A stretch of DNA of 64,000 nt from Paraburkholderia phytofirmans PsJN (GTDB lineage Bacteria > Pseudomonadota > Gammaproteobacteria > Burkholderiales > Burkholderiaceae). The notes under the pieces were generated by a model. It was not told where the DNA came from and did not search any database. It saw only the letters and a program-made list of their open reading frames with translations. The stretch lies in assembly GCF_000020125.1 (NCBI RefSeq), contig NC_010681.1, positions 4,154,001 through 4,218,000 on the forward strand, given 5' to 3'. A program made the translations under genes and the position numbers. This document shows positions 63,667-64,000 of the stretch, piece after piece. Position 1 is the first letter of the stretch. Each line of letters begins with the position of its first letter.

Positions 63667-64000
63667 TCAACGGGTCGCCGGCCCACCTTCGATTTCGGTG
63701 GCCACCACGTCGATGACATCCGGCGCGTCGGCGTTCGCGGCCGGCGGCGGCTCGTTCTCGGCGCCGCTTTCCAGCCGATGCAGCCACGCGAGCATTTCCG
63801 CCACCGCCTGATAAAGCTGCGGCGGAATGCGCGCATCGAGATCCACCTGCATCAGCAGCGAGACCATTTCGGGCGCTTCGTGCACGTACAGGCCAGCCTC
63901 CTTGGCCCGCTGCACGATCATCTCGGCCAGCATGCCGTAGCCTTTGGCGATCACGCGCGGCGCGGGATCACTGCCTTGGGCGTCGTAGACGAGCGCGGCC
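63667..64000 (-). CDS. FlhB-like C-terminal domain protein, start outside window
   Basis: The frame runs to the window edge at 64000, at least 110 codons; the upstream part reads AALVYDAQGSDPAPRVIAKG. It matches the cytoplasmic C-terminal domain of type III export switch proteins (FlhB/YscU): AEMIVQRAKEAGLYVHEAPE, MVSLLMQVDLDARIPPQLYQ and AVAEMLAWLHRLE. Small stand-alone FlhB C-domain proteins (FlhX-like) are common near flagellar genes. Whether the membrane part lies upstream cannot be seen. It converges with the aldehyde dehydrogenase, three bases between stops. Confidence 0.85.
   Translation of the reverse strand, partial: AALVYDAQGSDPAPRVIAKGYGMLAEMIVQRAKEAGLYVHEAPEMVSLLMQVDLDARIPPQLYQAVAEMLAWLHRLESGAENEPPPAANADAPDVIDVVATEIEGGPATR

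Overview
The window looks like a chromosomal segment of a Burkholderia sensu lato bacterium, most probably Paraburkholderia. This rests on high GC, Burkholderiales-type gene order (glmU-glmS next to ttcA-folB; ahcY-holin-like-metF behind an SAH riboswitch; pxpBCA followed by DUF969-DUF979), trimeric porins and many LysR regulators. The exact species cannot be read from the sequence. No rRNA, tRNA, CRISPR array or intact insertion sequence was seen.

1-10.6 kb is a catabolic module: a porin (cut by the window edge), an MFS carrier, an M81/MlrC-type hydrolase, a decayed LysR gene, an intact LysR gene, an N-acyl-D-amino-acid deacylase, an ornithine cyclodeaminase/mu-crystallin family reductase, a D-amino-acid dehydrogenase (DadA-like) and a RidA imine deaminase. 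The same operator, TAACC-N3-GGTTA (a perfect T-N11-A LysR box), lies in both divergent promoter regions (2605-2621, 8699-8715, 8795-8811). This ties the module into one regulon for an N-acylated or peptide-bound D-amino acid.

10.6-20.9 kb is an accessory, lower-GC island with defence-like content: a second, short LexA-type repressor with its own palindrome, unknown proteins, a three-Cys-motif DUF5131 protein, two different three-Cys-motif partner (TcmP) proteins, a large AvcD-type anti-phage dCTP/dCMP deaminase followed by a 71-residue protein, a DUF3644 protein with an HEPN-like R-x4-H motif, two antitoxin relics and repeats resembling insertion-sequence ends. This is the best place to look for an undescribed system.

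20.9-34.9 kb is housekeeping: glmS, glmU, ttcA, folB, a FolM/pteridine-reductase-like SDR, an NDUFAF7-like methyltransferase, DUF2905, a 658-bp long inverted repeat, cca, a glutathione S-transferase, an NDUFA9-like protein, a lytic transglycosylase and 5-formyl-THF cyclo-ligase.

34.9-43.6 kb holds 5-oxoproline use (a MarR-like regulator, PxpBCA and the DUF969/DUF979 membrane pair), a TPR-glycosyltransferase and a BrnTA toxin-antitoxin pair. 42.4-51.3 kb is a dipeptide ABC transporter with two tandem DppA genes and a TraB/GumN protein overlapping dppF. 51.5-54.5 kb is the methyl cycle operon (ahcY, holin-like, metF) under an SAH riboswitch. 54.5-64 kb carries a GT2 glycosyltransferase, a LysR regulator, a DUF937-OmpA envelope protein, a GMC oxidoreductase, an AidB-like acyl-CoA dehydrogenase, an aldehyde dehydrogenase and the end of an FlhB-like protein.
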